Positions 7,221-14,929 of a stretch of DNA of 53,017 nucleotides are shown here, in pieces. The DNA is from an uncultured Lachnospiraceae bacterium (GTDB lineage Bacteria > Bacillota > Clostridia > Lachnospirales > Lachnospiraceae): contig CAJUFQ010000027.1 of the NCBI GenBank assembly GCA_910585625.1, forward strand, positions 1 through 53,017, written 5' to 3'. Below the pieces are notes generated by a model. That model searched no databases and had not been told where the DNA came from. It saw only the letters and a list, made by a program, of their open reading frames with translations. The translations under genes and the position numbers were made by a program. Position 1 is the stretch's first letter, and each line of letters begins with the position of its first letter.

Positions 7221-9230
7221 TTACGAAGTTTCCGTATTTTCTCCCCGCATTTCTCCCACAAACCTGGAAACTTCCATCTCCCTCCCATTAAATTTCCTGA
7301 CACTGTGAATATACAATTCCTGCTTGGCGCGCGTGATGCCCACATAAAACATCCGCCTCTCTTCTTGGATGTCTGCATCCAAGACAGCCTTCTTGTAGGG
7401 CATCACTTCCTCATTGACGTCAAGAATATGCACAACCGGGTATTCCAGCCCTTTCGCACTGTGCAGCGTAGAGAGCGATATACAGTCTTCCGCCGACTCT
7501 TGCTGTTTCTTCTGCTTCTGCAGCTCCTTCGTGTATTCCTCCATATGCGCAAACCAAGCTTCATAATCAGGAAAAGCTTTCGCCCCTTCCTGCAGCTCGT
7601 CCAAGACTTCCATCAAATCATCCGCACTGATCCGCCGGTACTCCGCATATTCCTGCAGATACCCCTCATAACCGATTCCCAGGCGAATATAATTCATGGC
7701 GGCAAAAGGGCCCAGGCGGCTGATTACCCGCAAATCAGCTTCCAGCTGCTCGATACGCTCTGCCACCCAATGCTGGTTCTTGTCATAGAAATAGTCTGCC
7801 CACACATCAAATGCAACCGTCTCTTCCTCCAGGCTCTCCCGTGAGATATAGCGGTTGGGGCGGTTCATGATGCCCAGCACATCTCTGCGCCTGCGGCTTC
7901 CCATGGCAAGACGTATGTAGGTAAGGATGTCCCTGGTAATCCAGTGTTCATAGAGATTAGGGATATTGTCCCGCGTGCGGAACGGAATATTGTATGCCAT
8001 CAGCTGAGACATGAACATCCTCGGCTGCGTATTGGTACGGAACAACACCGCACAGTCATTGTAAGCGTAACCAACACGGCAGGACTGCAGGATTTGCTCT
8101 ATAATCCCCTTACCCTCCTCTTTTGCTCCCTCCCATACGCAGTAATGCACATGCTTCCTGTCTGCCTGCGGCATACCATTCCTCCGCTTCCCATCTGCCT
8201 GCGACATGCCATTCCTCTGCTTCCCATCTGCCTGCGGCATACCATTCCTCCGCTTCCCGTCTGCCTGCAGCGTGCTGTTCCTCCGCTCCCCGTCACTGTT
8301 CAGGGAGCTGTCAGCCTCCTCGGAACGACAGGCTGACATGTTCTTTTCGAACCGCTGCGCATTATGGGAAATCAGGCGTAGCGAGGTCTCCACGATTTCT
8401 GCCGGGGAACGGTAATTAATAGCAAGCAGCACTTTTTTCGTCTGCGGATAAGCAGTTTCAAATCCCAGCATCAGTTCCGGCTTCGCCCCTCGGAAACGGT
8501 AAATGGACTGGTCGTCATCCCCCACGGCAAACAGGTTGTCTTGTGGCTGGGCAAGCATCTTTACAATCTCGAATTGGATTTTATTGATGTCCTGGAACTC
8601 ATCAATAAGGATGTACTGGAATTTTCGTTGCCAGGCCGACAGGATATCCTTGCGCTGAGAAAGTAATTCGTAACAGTAGACCAGCATATCGTCAAAATCA
8701 ATTAGCCGTTGCCTGCGCATCCTCCCATCATACGCCTGGTAAATCTCTTCGAACACCTCCTTGGCGCAGTTCTTGGGATAATAATGCTCCAAGGGGATTC
8801 CCGTATTCTTCACAAGGCTTATCTCGCCCAACAGATCCCCGATAAATTCATTTTCATCCTCATACTCCAGATGCATCTTCTGGATGATTTCACGCATGAA
8901 CTGGACACGCTGCTCTTCCCTGGCAATATTGCCGCTGTGGAATCCATAAGCACGTTTCAGAATCTGAAAAAAGACGGCATGGAATGTGCCAAACGTAACC
9001 GGATATTTCTTTTTGCCCATCAGGCGGCAGAAACGCTCTTTCATTTCCATCGCTGCAGCTTTGGTGAACGTGATGACAAGAATATGGGAAGGATCGACGC
9101 CCGCCTCCAAAATCAGATACCTGGTACGCTGAGTGATAACGGTGGTCTTACCAGACCCCGGGCCGGCCAGTACAAGCATTGGCCCGGTAGTATGTCTGAT
9201 TGCCTCTGCCTGGGACAGATTGAAACTCAT
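7221..9230 (-). CDS. UvrD/PcrA-like superfamily 1 DNA helicase with internal tandem repeats
   Basis: A 669-residue UvrD-family 3'-5' helicase. Motifs in order: Q-motif and Walker A (LAGPGSGKTTVI), TFTKAAAMEMKERF, DEFQDINKIQ, VGDDDQSIYRFRGA, LAINYRSP, then TLHSAKGLEYPVVHILDVNE and FYVGITRAKQELYI. The start is ATG 9230, whose A overlaps the gltX stop as ATGA, giving translational coupling; the frame continues upstream only through gltX codons. Between motif IV and the following domain lies a low-complexity insert made of four 11-residue repeats (about 8164-8295) that other UvrD proteins lack. The function is presumably repair or displacement of bound proteins. Confidence 0.88.
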   Translation of the reverse strand: MSFNLSQAEAIRHTTGPMLVLAGPGSGKTTVITQRTRYLILEAGVDPSHILVITFTKAAAMEMKERFCRLMGKKKYPVTFGTFHAVFFQILKRAYGFHSGNIAREEQRVQFMREIIQKMHLEYEDENEFIGDLLGEISLVKNTGIPLEHYYPKNCAKEVFEEIYQAYDGRMRRQRLIDFDDMLVYCYELLSQRKDILSAWQRKFQYILIDEFQDINKIQFEIVKMLAQPQDNLFAVGDDDQSIYRFRGAKPELMLGFETAYPQTKKVLLAINYRSPAEIVETSLRLISHNAQRFEKNMSACRSEEADSSLNSDGERRNSTLQADGKRRNGMPQADGKQRNGMSQADGKRRNGMPQADRKHVHYCVWEGAKEEGKGIIEQILQSCRVGYAYNDCAVLFRTNTQPRMFMSQLMAYNIPFRTRDNIPNLYEHWITRDILTYIRLAMGSRRRRDVLGIMNRPNRYISRESLEEETVAFDVWADYFYDKNQHWVAERIEQLEADLRVISRLGPFAAMNYIRLGIGYEGYLQEYAEYRRISADDLMEVLDELQEGAKAFPDYEAWFAHMEEYTKELQKQKKQQESAEDCISLSTLHSAKGLEYPVVHILDVNEEVMPYKKAVLDADIQEERRMFYVGITRAKQELYIHSVRKFNGREMEVSRFVGEMRGENTETS
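8164..8295 (-). repeat. 33-bp tandem repeat, four copies, in frame within the helicase gene
   Basis: Four consecutive 33-bp units at 8164-8196, 8197-8229, 8230-8262 and 8263-8295. Units 1 and 3 differ at one base, unit 2 at a few bases, and unit 4 is more diverged. Each encodes an 11-residue Gly/Arg/Asn/Gln/Asp-rich unit (such as DGKRRNGMPQA), so copy number can change without a frameshift. Confidence 0.9.
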
Positions 9231-10696
9231 AGAGCCGGAACCTGGCTTTCCAATTTGGCAACCGCCGTACGGATCCTTGCCAGAGATTCCTCTTTGCCCA
9301 GGACTTCCATAATCTCCGTGGCGCCGCCCGGCGTCATTTGTTTGCCAGAAACGGCCGTGCGCACCGGCCACATAACATAGCCGTTTTTGCAGCTCTTATC
9401 TGCCACGTACTTAGAAAGCGTCCCATACAGCGCGTCATTCGAATAATCTTCCTGCTCCTCTAAAATTGGCAGAAGCTCTTTCAGCACTTCCAGGGCGGTC
9501 TCCGGCGTCGTTTTCATTTTCTTGTGGGCATACATCGATATGTCATATTCCGGCATCTGCTCAAAGAAATCGACATGGCCTGCGATGTCTGGGAAAATCT
9601 CAATCCTCGTCTTCACCATGGCAGCAATCTTCTCTAGGTCGTAATCTTTCGTCAGGATCTGCTGCAGATATGGTTTTGCCATCTCATAGAATTTTCCAAA
9701 TTCCATAGCTTTCAGATATTCACCGTTCATCCACTTAAGCTTCACGATATCAAAGACTGCCGGGGATTTGCTGATCCTGTGGTAGTCGAACTCTGCAATC
9801 AGCTCCTCCAGCGTAAAAATCTCCCGGTTGTCCTCCGGGCTCCATCCAAGAAGCGCAATGTAATTCACGACCGCGTCTGTGAGGAACCCCTGATCGATCA
9901 GATCCTCAAAAGAAGCGTGCCCGCTGCGTTTAGATAATTTCTTATGGTTCTCATCCGTAATCAACGGCAGATGGATGTATACGGGAGACTCCCAGCCAAA
10001 AGCATCATAGAGACGCTGGTATTTTGGCGCGGAAGACAGATATTCGTTGCCGCGCACTACATGGGTGATATTCATGGTATGGTCATCTACCACGTTCGCG
10101 AAATTGTAGGTAGGATAGCCATCAGACTTTATCAGCACCATATCGTCCAGTTCTGCATTCTCCACGCTGATATCTCCATAAAGTTCATCATGAAATGTGG
10201 TCGTCCCCTCATTCGGAATGTTCTGGCGAATGACAAAGGGCTTACCGGCTTTCAGGTTCTCCTCTATTTCCTCCTTCATCAGCGACAGGCAATGCTTATC
10301 ATACATCATGATTTCCTTGCCCTCCACAATCTCTGTCTTTAAAGAGTCCAGACGTTCCTTGTCGCAGAAGCAGTAATATGCCTCTCCGCGTTCCACCAGC
10401 ATTTTGGCATGTTCCATGTAAATCCCGCTTTTCATGCGTTCACTCTGCACATATGGACCGAAGCCGCCGTCCTTGTCAGGGCCTTCATCATGGGAAAGCC
10501 CTGCGCTGTCCAGCGTCCGATAAATAATGTCCGTGGCGCCTTCTACAAAACGTTCCTGATCCGTGTCTTCTATCCTCAGCATGAAATCACCGCCTGCATG
10601 CTTGGCAATCAAAAATTCATACAGTGCAGAACGCAGATTCCCCACGTGCATTTTCCCAGTCGGGCTTGGCGCATATCTTGTTCGTACCTTACTCAT
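9227..10696 (-). CDS. gltX: Glutamyl-tRNA synthetase
   Basis: A 489-residue class I synthetase that charges tRNA-Glu (and tRNA-Gln where no GlnRS exists). Near the N-terminus RYAPSPTGKMHVGNLR holds the HIGH-type motif in the form HVGN. KKLSKRSG is the KMSKR motif. The length equals the family norm. The ATG at 10696 follows AGGAG with good spacing. A sigma-A promoter lies at 10755-10783 and a GC-rich palindrome at 10713-10731 sits in the leader. The stop overlaps the helicase start as ATGA. No T-box elements were seen upstream. Confidence 0.95.
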   Translation of the reverse strand: MSKVRTRYAPSPTGKMHVGNLRSALYEFLIAKHAGGDFMLRIEDTDQERFVEGATDIIYRTLDSAGLSHDEGPDKDGGFGPYVQSERMKSGIYMEHAKMLVERGEAYYCFCDKERLDSLKTEIVEGKEIMMYDKHCLSLMKEEIEENLKAGKPFVIRQNIPNEGTTTFHDELYGDISVENAELDDMVLIKSDGYPTYNFANVVDDHTMNITHVVRGNEYLSSAPKYQRLYDAFGWESPVYIHLPLITDENHKKLSKRSGHASFEDLIDQGFLTDAVVNYIALLGWSPEDNREIFTLEELIAEFDYHRISKSPAVFDIVKLKWMNGEYLKAMEFGKFYEMAKPYLQQILTKDYDLEKIAAMVKTRIEIFPDIAGHVDFFEQMPEYDISMYAHKKMKTTPETALEVLKELLPILEEQEDYSNDALYGTLSKYVADKSCKNGYVMWPVRTAVSGKQMTPGGATEIMEVLGKEESLARIRTAVAKLESQVPAL

Positions 10697-10712
10697 TGCA
10701 ATTCTCCTTTTC

Positions 10713-10731
10713 CTGCTGCAGCCCCGGGCTG
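10713..10731. promoter_or_regulatory. GC-rich palindrome in the gltX leader
   Basis: CTGCAGCCC and GGGCTGCAG are perfect inverted arms around one base, located just upstream of the gltX ribosome site. It could fold in the 5' untranslated region or be an operator. No regulator is indicated. Confidence 0.4.
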
Positions 10732-10754
10732 CAGTTCATTATAACCTGTTGCCT

Positions 10755-10783
10755 ATTATATACTACCATTCCAAAATTTACAA
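10755..10783 (-). promoter_or_regulatory. Sigma-A-type promoter of gltX
   Basis: On the minus strand TTGTAA (10783-10778) and TATAAT (10760-10755) are spaced by 17 bases. A second TATAAT-like box lies slightly downstream, at about 10740. Confidence 0.6.
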
Positions 10784-10805
10784 GAAAGAATCTTCTCAGA
10801 CAAAA

Positions 10806-10827
10806 AGAACCCTGCACCCAGGGTTCT
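10806..10827 (-). terminator. Terminator of the ABC uptake operon
   Basis: Arms AGAACCCTG and CAGGGTTCT form a 9-bp stem with a 4-base loop, followed on the minus strand by TTTTTG. It lies just after the permease stop. Confidence 0.8.
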
Positions 10828-10835
10828 TCTGCTAT

Positions 10836-11600
10836 TTAATTCCCTCCTGCAAGGCCCCGCTTCTTGAGGATGCGCCTCTCAGCAACAGAGAAAATGCATT
10901 TGTCTATAATAATGCCAACCAACACGATAACCAGCATGACCAGCATGACCTGATTGATATCGGCCAAATCCCGTCCCATGATGAGCGTCTGCCCAAGCCC
11001 CACGGAAGTAGTCATTACCTCACCTGCCATCAAAGCACGCCAGGCAAAAGACCATCCTTGCTTCATGCCGGATACCAGCTCCGGCAGACATGCCGGCAGG
11101 ATTACATTGAAATAAAGCTGCTTTTTGTTCGCTCCTAGCGTCAGCGCTGCCTTCATATAAATAGGCTGCACGTTCTTAATCGCATTGTCCACGGAAATAG
11201 CAACGCTGAACGCCGCGCCCATGACTACCACAAACAGAATCGCCTGGGTAGAAAGCCCGAACCAGAGGATGGAAAAGGGAACCCAGCACACGCTGGGAAG
11301 CGTCTGGACACCCAGCACCAAAGGTTTTAAGTTCTTCTGCAGATACTGGAAACGATGAAGCAGAAGTCCTAAAGCCACGCCGATGACTAAAGCAATCGCA
11401 TATCCGCTGACTCCCCGCAGTAAGGAATTGCCAGTCGCTTCCAGCAGCTTTCCGCCCTGACAGAGATCCAAAAAGCTCTGCGCCACTCCCATGGGGGAAG
11501 GCATTGCGTATGGCTTCCACAATTCCAACAGTTCCACGCCAAGCCAGTAAAAGCCTTGCCAGGCTGCAATCAAAATGACAAGAAAAATTAAGAATCCCAT
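10836..11600 (-). CDS. ABC transporter permease, SsuC/TauC type
   Basis: A 254-residue inner-membrane permease with about six hydrophobic segments. It has the EAA-type cytoplasmic loop expected of the nitrate/sulfonate/taurine (NitT) importer family: AALTLGANKKQLYFNVILPACLPELVSGM. The C-terminal part (DKCIFSVAERRILKKRGL) is typical of SsuC/TauC. Together with the ATPase and lipoprotein upstream it forms a complete importer. The gene starts at the last base of the ATPase gene (one-base overlap), so translation is coupled. The substrate cannot be told from sequence; alkanesulfonates, taurine or nitrate-like anions are the family range. Confidence 0.85.
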   Translation of the reverse strand: MGFLIFLVILIAAWQGFYWLGVELLELWKPYAMPSPMGVAQSFLDLCQGGKLLEATGNSLLRGVSGYAIALVIGVALGLLLHRFQYLQKNLKPLVLGVQTLPSVCWVPFSILWFGLSTQAILFVVVMGAAFSVAISVDNAIKNVQPIYMKAALTLGANKKQLYFNVILPACLPELVSGMKQGWSFAWRALMAGEVMTTSVGLGQTLIMGRDLADINQVMLVMLVIVLVGIIIDKCIFSVAERRILKKRGLAGGN

Positions 11601-12343
11601 TACACTGCCTCCCCTCTTACTTCTTCCAATATTTTATGACGTAAATCCACGAACTCCGAAGCATAGACATGCCTGGGCCGCGGCAGCTCTACCGTGACAA
11701 TCTCCACCACTTTCCCGCTGTCCGGGGAAAGCACTACGACGCGGTCTGCCAGATAGACTGCCTCTTCCACGCTGTGGGTGATGAAAAGGATGGTCTGATT
11801 CGTCTCCATCCAGATGCGCTGCAGCTCCTCACGCAGCCGATTGGACGTCTGCTTGTCCAGTGCGGAAAACGGCTCGTCCATGAGAAGCAGTTTTGATTCC
11901 ATAGTCAATGACCGTGCCAAAGCCGTGCGCTGCCGCATCCCGCCGGAAAGCTGGTGGATGGGATAATCCCGGTACTCCCAGAGATTCATCATCTCCAGAT
12001 AACGGCGTGCCTTTTCTTCCTGTTCGTCCTTGGAAACACCCGCCAGTTTCATGCCGAATTTGACATTCTCCAGTACATTGAGCCATGGGAACAGGCCATG
12101 TTCCTGAAACATCACGGTGCGGTCCGCGCCTGGCTTGGTTACCTCCGCGCCGTCTAGCAAAACCTTTCCCTGTGTAGGCTGTTCCAGTCCTGCCACCAGG
12201 TTTAGGAGCGTACTTTTGCCACACCCGGAAGCTCCTACGATACAGACAAATTCCCCTGTCTTCACTTCTAAATCTATTTCGTGCAAGGTATCTTTCTCAC
12301 TATTGTCAAAACGCTTGCACAAACCTTGTAATACCAAAGCCAT
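11600..12343 (-). CDS. ABC transporter ATP-binding protein, SsuB/TauB type
   Basis: A 247-residue ABC ATPase with Walker A GASGCGKSTL, Q-loop FQEHGLFPW, signature QLSGGMRQR, Walker B LLLMDEPFSALD and switch His in FITHSVEEAV. The pattern matches SsuB/TauB/NrtD-type import ATPases. The start is ATG 12343, behind GGAGG with a six-base gap; the longer frame to 12385 runs through an intercistronic hairpin and is not supported. It sits between the substrate-binding lipoprotein and the permease on one operon. A second, disrupted ATPase of the same family is at 50443. Confidence 0.88.
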   Translation of the reverse strand: MALVLQGLCKRFDNSEKDTLHEIDLEVKTGEFVCIVGASGCGKSTLLNLVAGLEQPTQGKVLLDGAEVTKPGADRTVMFQEHGLFPWLNVLENVKFGMKLAGVSKDEQEEKARRYLEMMNLWEYRDYPIHQLSGGMRQRTALARSLTMESKLLLMDEPFSALDKQTSNRLREELQRIWMETNQTILFITHSVEEAVYLADRVVVLSPDSGKVVEIVTVELPRPRHVYASEFVDLRHKILEEVRGEAV

Positions 12344-12380
12344 GATTTCCTCCATTCTGTGCTGTTTTTCAGCAAAAACG

Positions 12381-12422
12381 GGCAATTAGCGAAAGAACCT
12401 GAAGATTCTTTCACTCATTGCC
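12381..12422 (-). terminator. Intercistronic hairpin between binding protein and ATPase
   Basis: A stem with outer arms GGCAAT/ATTGCC and inner arms GAAAGAA/TTCTTTC, followed on the minus strand by CGTTTTTG. It lies after the lipoprotein gene inside the operon and could act as a partial terminator or mRNA stabiliser, giving more binding protein than ATPase. Confidence 0.55.
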
Positions 12423-12437
12423 TCCTAATTTGTAAAC

Positions 12438-13418
12438 CTATTTTGTAAACAACGTAGCCTCGTCCGGCAATTCGTCAATGAACTCCTGATCCTTGCTGAT
12501 TTGCGCAAAGTCTAACACAGATTCACGGTTCAGTTCCGTGCTGACGCCAATCCTTGCGAACGATTCTGAAATGATGTCCTCACCCAAAGCCTTCCCGGTA
12601 GCGTTTTTCAGTTCTTCATTAATGATGGTAAGCGCATTTTCCTTATCCTCGTTGATTACCGTTGAGGCCGCCTCATGCTCTTCCAGGAATTTCTCTACGA
12701 TTTCCGGGTGTTCTTCCATAAATTCCTTACGCACTACAACCACAGCCACATTATATTTTCCTTCCATATAGAACTCGTCATAATCCAGGAGCAATTCTGC
12801 GCCGTCCTTGAGCAGCGTAGCCCCCCAGGGTTCCGGAACCAGCGCCGCATCAATGTCCCCGCGCTCCATCATGTTCGCAACATCCGCATTTGCCACCGCA
12901 CTGACAGTCACCGTACCGCCATCTGTCACAGGCTTGAGCCCATTCTCGTCCAGGAGCTTTAAAAGGGAAAGGTGCTGGGTATTTCCAATCTGCGGAATTG
13001 CCACGTTCTTCCCGTCAAGGTCATCTACGCTCTCTATCTCCGCATCCGGGCGTTTTACCAGGATTGCCCCTCCTGTGGAAGAGCCGGAAAGTATCACCAC
13101 GTCGCCTTTGCTTTTCACATTTGCGCTGACAGCTGGAACCGGCCCGATATATCCGATATCAATATCTCCTGAGAAAAGAGCCTCCACTTCCGCCGGGCCA
13201 GCGTTAAAAGCTGTCCAGCTCACCTTCGTGTCTTCCCCGAGGCTCTTCTCCAGAGTTCCCTGTGATTTCATATAAAGCGCCTGCGGATGCGTCACGTTAT
13301 TGAAATACCCAACAGATACTTCATTGTCCCCGCCTTTGGATCCGCAGCCTGCCATCCCGATAATGGAGAATGCCGCTACTGCAACCATCATTAATTTCTG
13401 AATTTTCATCTTGTTCAT
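12438..13418 (-). CDS. ABC transporter substrate-binding lipoprotein, SsuA/TauA-like
   Basis: A 326-residue periplasmic-binding-type lipoprotein anchored on the outer face of the membrane. The N-terminus is a signal peptide with lipobox IGMAGC. The NMT1/SsuA-type domain follows (VSVGYFNNVTHPQALYM, GDIDIGYIGPVPAV, IPQIGNTQHLSLLKLL, DAALVPEPWGATLL). The start is ATG 13418 with GAGGAG eight bases upstream; an ATG seven codons earlier lacks a ribosome site. It is the first gene of the importer operon, driven by a promoter at 13471-13498 next to a LacI/cre-type palindrome. The ligand is unknown. Confidence 0.88.
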   Translation of the reverse strand: MNKMKIQKLMMVAVAAFSIIGMAGCGSKGGDNEVSVGYFNNVTHPQALYMKSQGTLEKSLGEDTKVSWTAFNAGPAEVEALFSGDIDIGYIGPVPAVSANVKSKGDVVILSGSSTGGAILVKRPDAEIESVDDLDGKNVAIPQIGNTQHLSLLKLLDENGLKPVTDGGTVTVSAVANADVANMMERGDIDAALVPEPWGATLLKDGAELLLDYDEFYMEGKYNVAVVVVRKEFMEEHPEIVEKFLEEHEAASTVINEDKENALTIINEELKNATGKALGEDIISESFARIGVSTELNRESVLDFAQISKDQEFIDELPDEATLFTK

Positions 13419-13470
13419 CTGAAAATCTCCTCTCTGCATTTCTCTTTTTTCTATTCTTTAGCTCCACTCT

Positions 13471-13498
13471 AGTGTAACGGAAAAAATTTATATTTCAA
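13471..13498 (-). promoter_or_regulatory. Promoter of the ABC uptake operon
   Basis: On the minus strand TTGAAA (13498-13493) and TACACT (13476-13471) are spaced by 16 bases. The -35 lies 11 bases from the palindromic operator at 13510-13523. Confidence 0.5.
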
Positions 13499-13509
13499 AC
13501 CTCTATTTT

Positions 13510-13523
13510 TGCAAACGTTTTCA
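13510..13523. promoter_or_regulatory. LacI/CcpA-type operator 1 between divergent promoters
   Basis: TGCAAACGTTTTCA matches the LacI-family/cre consensus and differs at one base from the perfect palindrome at 13621. It sits between the -35 boxes of the ABC operon and the regulator gene, so one bound dimer could affect both. It could be bound by the adjacent regulator or by CcpA. Confidence 0.65.
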
Positions 13524-13524
13524 C

Positions 13525-13553
13525 TTGATGACAGACCTCCTTTATGATAGAAT
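13525..13553 (+). promoter_or_regulatory. Promoter of the LacI-family regulator gene
   Basis: TTGATG (13525-13530) and TAGAAT (13548-13553) with a 17-base spacer, directly beside operator 1. Confidence 0.5.
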
Positions 13554-13620
13554 ATTACTATATTTTAAGTTTTTCATATTTTCCCAAATTCTTATAAAAA
13601 AATTATTCTTCTCGCAAATA

Positions 13621-13634
13621 TGAAAACGTTTTCA
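13621..13634. promoter_or_regulatory. LacI/CcpA-type operator 2
   Basis: TGAAAACGTTTTCA is a perfect 14-bp palindrome fitting the cre/LacI operator consensus. It overlaps the first possible ATG of the regulator, so it more likely lies in the leader, with translation beginning at TTG 13677. The centre is 111 bp from operator 1. Confidence 0.65.
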
Positions 13635-13676
13635 CATTTAAAGCCAAAAAAACAAAAAAGAAAGAGAGAGATTCCA

Positions 13677-14753
13677 TTGTCATTAAAGCAAATTGCCAGG
13701 CTTGCCGGCACGTCCGTATCGACCGTGTCAAGAGTGCTGAACCAGCCGGAACATAACTGCAACGAACCAGGGCTTGCAGAAAAAATCTGGAAGATTGCCC
13801 GGGATATGAACTATCTGCCCAATTCATCCGCCAGGAATTTAAGAATGGGTACTGCGGATGAGTCTTCCCCCTTCACGGCAGACGTCTTCCTCACCCGATT
13901 TGATTCCATGGACACAGACCCATTTTTCCAGGAACTGTTCCAACATATTAAAGAAGAGCTTATCAGCCAGCATTGCCTACTGGGAGAACTGCTATACTCT
14001 GCGGATCTTGCAATGTCGGGAGCTGTGGATTCTGTGCCGGGCGCAGTCCCTTACCGATCCTCCGAGAGCATCCGCAGGGAAACCCCTATCAACTCCCCTG
14101 CCTTAGTCGCGCGGAAACACAATACGGGGCTTGTCATCCTCGGGAAATGCCCGGAGCCTCTGGTTCCGGCCCTCCGCAAACGCTACGACTGCCTGGTAGG
14201 CATTGACCGCAACCCTACGGATTATTTGTATGACGAAGTATTCTGTGACGGCAGCTCCGCTGCCGTAAAAGCTGTAGAATACTTGATTTCCCTGGGACAC
14301 CGCCACATTGCTTATATTGGGGACTGCACGTTCGAGGCACGTTATATCGGCTATTACCAGGCTCTCCTTAACCACAAAATCCCTCTAAACTACCAAAACG
14401 TTTACCCCAGCAGACAGACGATGGAAGAAGGCTTCGACATCATGCGTTCCCTGCTGCATTCTGGAAAGGAGCTTCCGTCTGCTATTTTCTGTGCCAATGA
14501 CAGCACGGCTGTGGGCGTGCTGAATGCCCTGAAAAAACACAGGAAAAGAGGCTATATGCCCTCTGTAATCTCAATCGACAATATCGAGGCTTCTGAAAAG
14601 ACCTCTCCCATGCTCACAACCATCAATATCCCCAAAAAGGAAATGGCCCACCTGGCCCTGAACCTCCTTTTGGACCGCAAACGAGGATTCCACCAGGAAA
14701 CTGTGCGCATGGAACTTCCCTGCAGGCTGATTGAGCGGGAAAGCTGCAGATAA
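13677..14753 (+). CDS. LacI-family transcriptional regulator
   Basis: A DNA-binding regulator with an N-terminal LacI helix-turn-helix (SLKQIARLAGTSVSTVSRVLN) and a sugar-binding-like effector domain (YLISLGHRHIAYIGD, PSAIFCANDSTAVGVLNAL, TTINIPKKEMAHLALNLL). The family normally starts within two or three residues of this helix, and TTG 13677 is preceded by GAGAGAG, so it is preferred. The open frame from ATG 13620 adds 19 Lys/Arg-rich residues and covers a palindromic operator. The effector domain has an unusual insertion of about 40 residues in its first half. It is divergent from the ABC importer, which it probably controls along with itself. Confidence 0.82.
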   Translation: MSLKQIARLAGTSVSTVSRVLNQPEHNCNEPGLAEKIWKIARDMNYLPNSSARNLRMGTADESSPFTADVFLTRFDSMDTDPFFQELFQHIKEELISQHCLLGELLYSADLAMSGAVDSVPGAVPYRSSESIRRETPINSPALVARKHNTGLVILGKCPEPLVPALRKRYDCLVGIDRNPTDYLYDEVFCDGSSAAVKAVEYLISLGHRHIAYIGDCTFEARYIGYYQALLNHKIPLNYQNVYPSRQTMEEGFDIMRSLLHSGKELPSAIFCANDSTAVGVLNALKKHRKRGYMPSVISIDNIEASEKTSPMLTTINIPKKEMAHLALNLLLDRKRGFHQETVRMELPCRLIERESCR

Positions 14754-14822
14754 ATCCGTTTCTTCCTGCGCATAGTATTGCCTTTTGAGATAATTTTATG
14801 TAACTCCCTGCCCATAACTGCA

Positions 14823-14857
14823 GACAAGGCTGCGGCATCCAATGCCGCAGCCTTGTC
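14823..14857. terminator. Long hairpin terminator between the LacI gene and the ABC-2 exporter
   Basis: GACAAGGCTGCGGCAT and its exact reverse complement form a 16-bp stem with a 3-base loop. A T-rich stretch follows on the plus strand. It lies between convergent genes and could serve both. Confidence 0.8.
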
Positions 14858-14870
14858 GTTCTCATTCTAT

Positions 14871-14902
14871 TAGGAAAGACCTTGTAACGCAAAAGCGCAA
14901 AA
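14871..14902 (-). repeat. Short dispersed repeat, copy 1, in a 3' untranslated region
   Basis: This 32-base segment matches 45536-45567 at 27 of 32 positions, with an identical 15-base TAGGAAAGACCTTGT core. Both copies lie 3' of a minus-strand gene and in the same orientation relative to it. Confidence 0.55.
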
Positions 14903-14929
14903 GAGTCTTTTTGTTCTTAGAAGACTTCA

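Noticed and set aside
8164..8295. Possible CRISPR array
   Set aside because: The 33-bp units are contiguous with no spacers and are in frame within a helicase gene.
10697..10835. T-box leader for gltX
   Set aside because: Only a short palindrome and a promoter are present; there is no specifier loop or T-box motif and the leader is too short.
13620..13676. ATG 13620 as the LacI-family regulator start
   Set aside because: It would add 19 basic residues atypical of the family and place the operator palindrome in the coding sequence; TTG 13677 has a better-placed purine-rich site.
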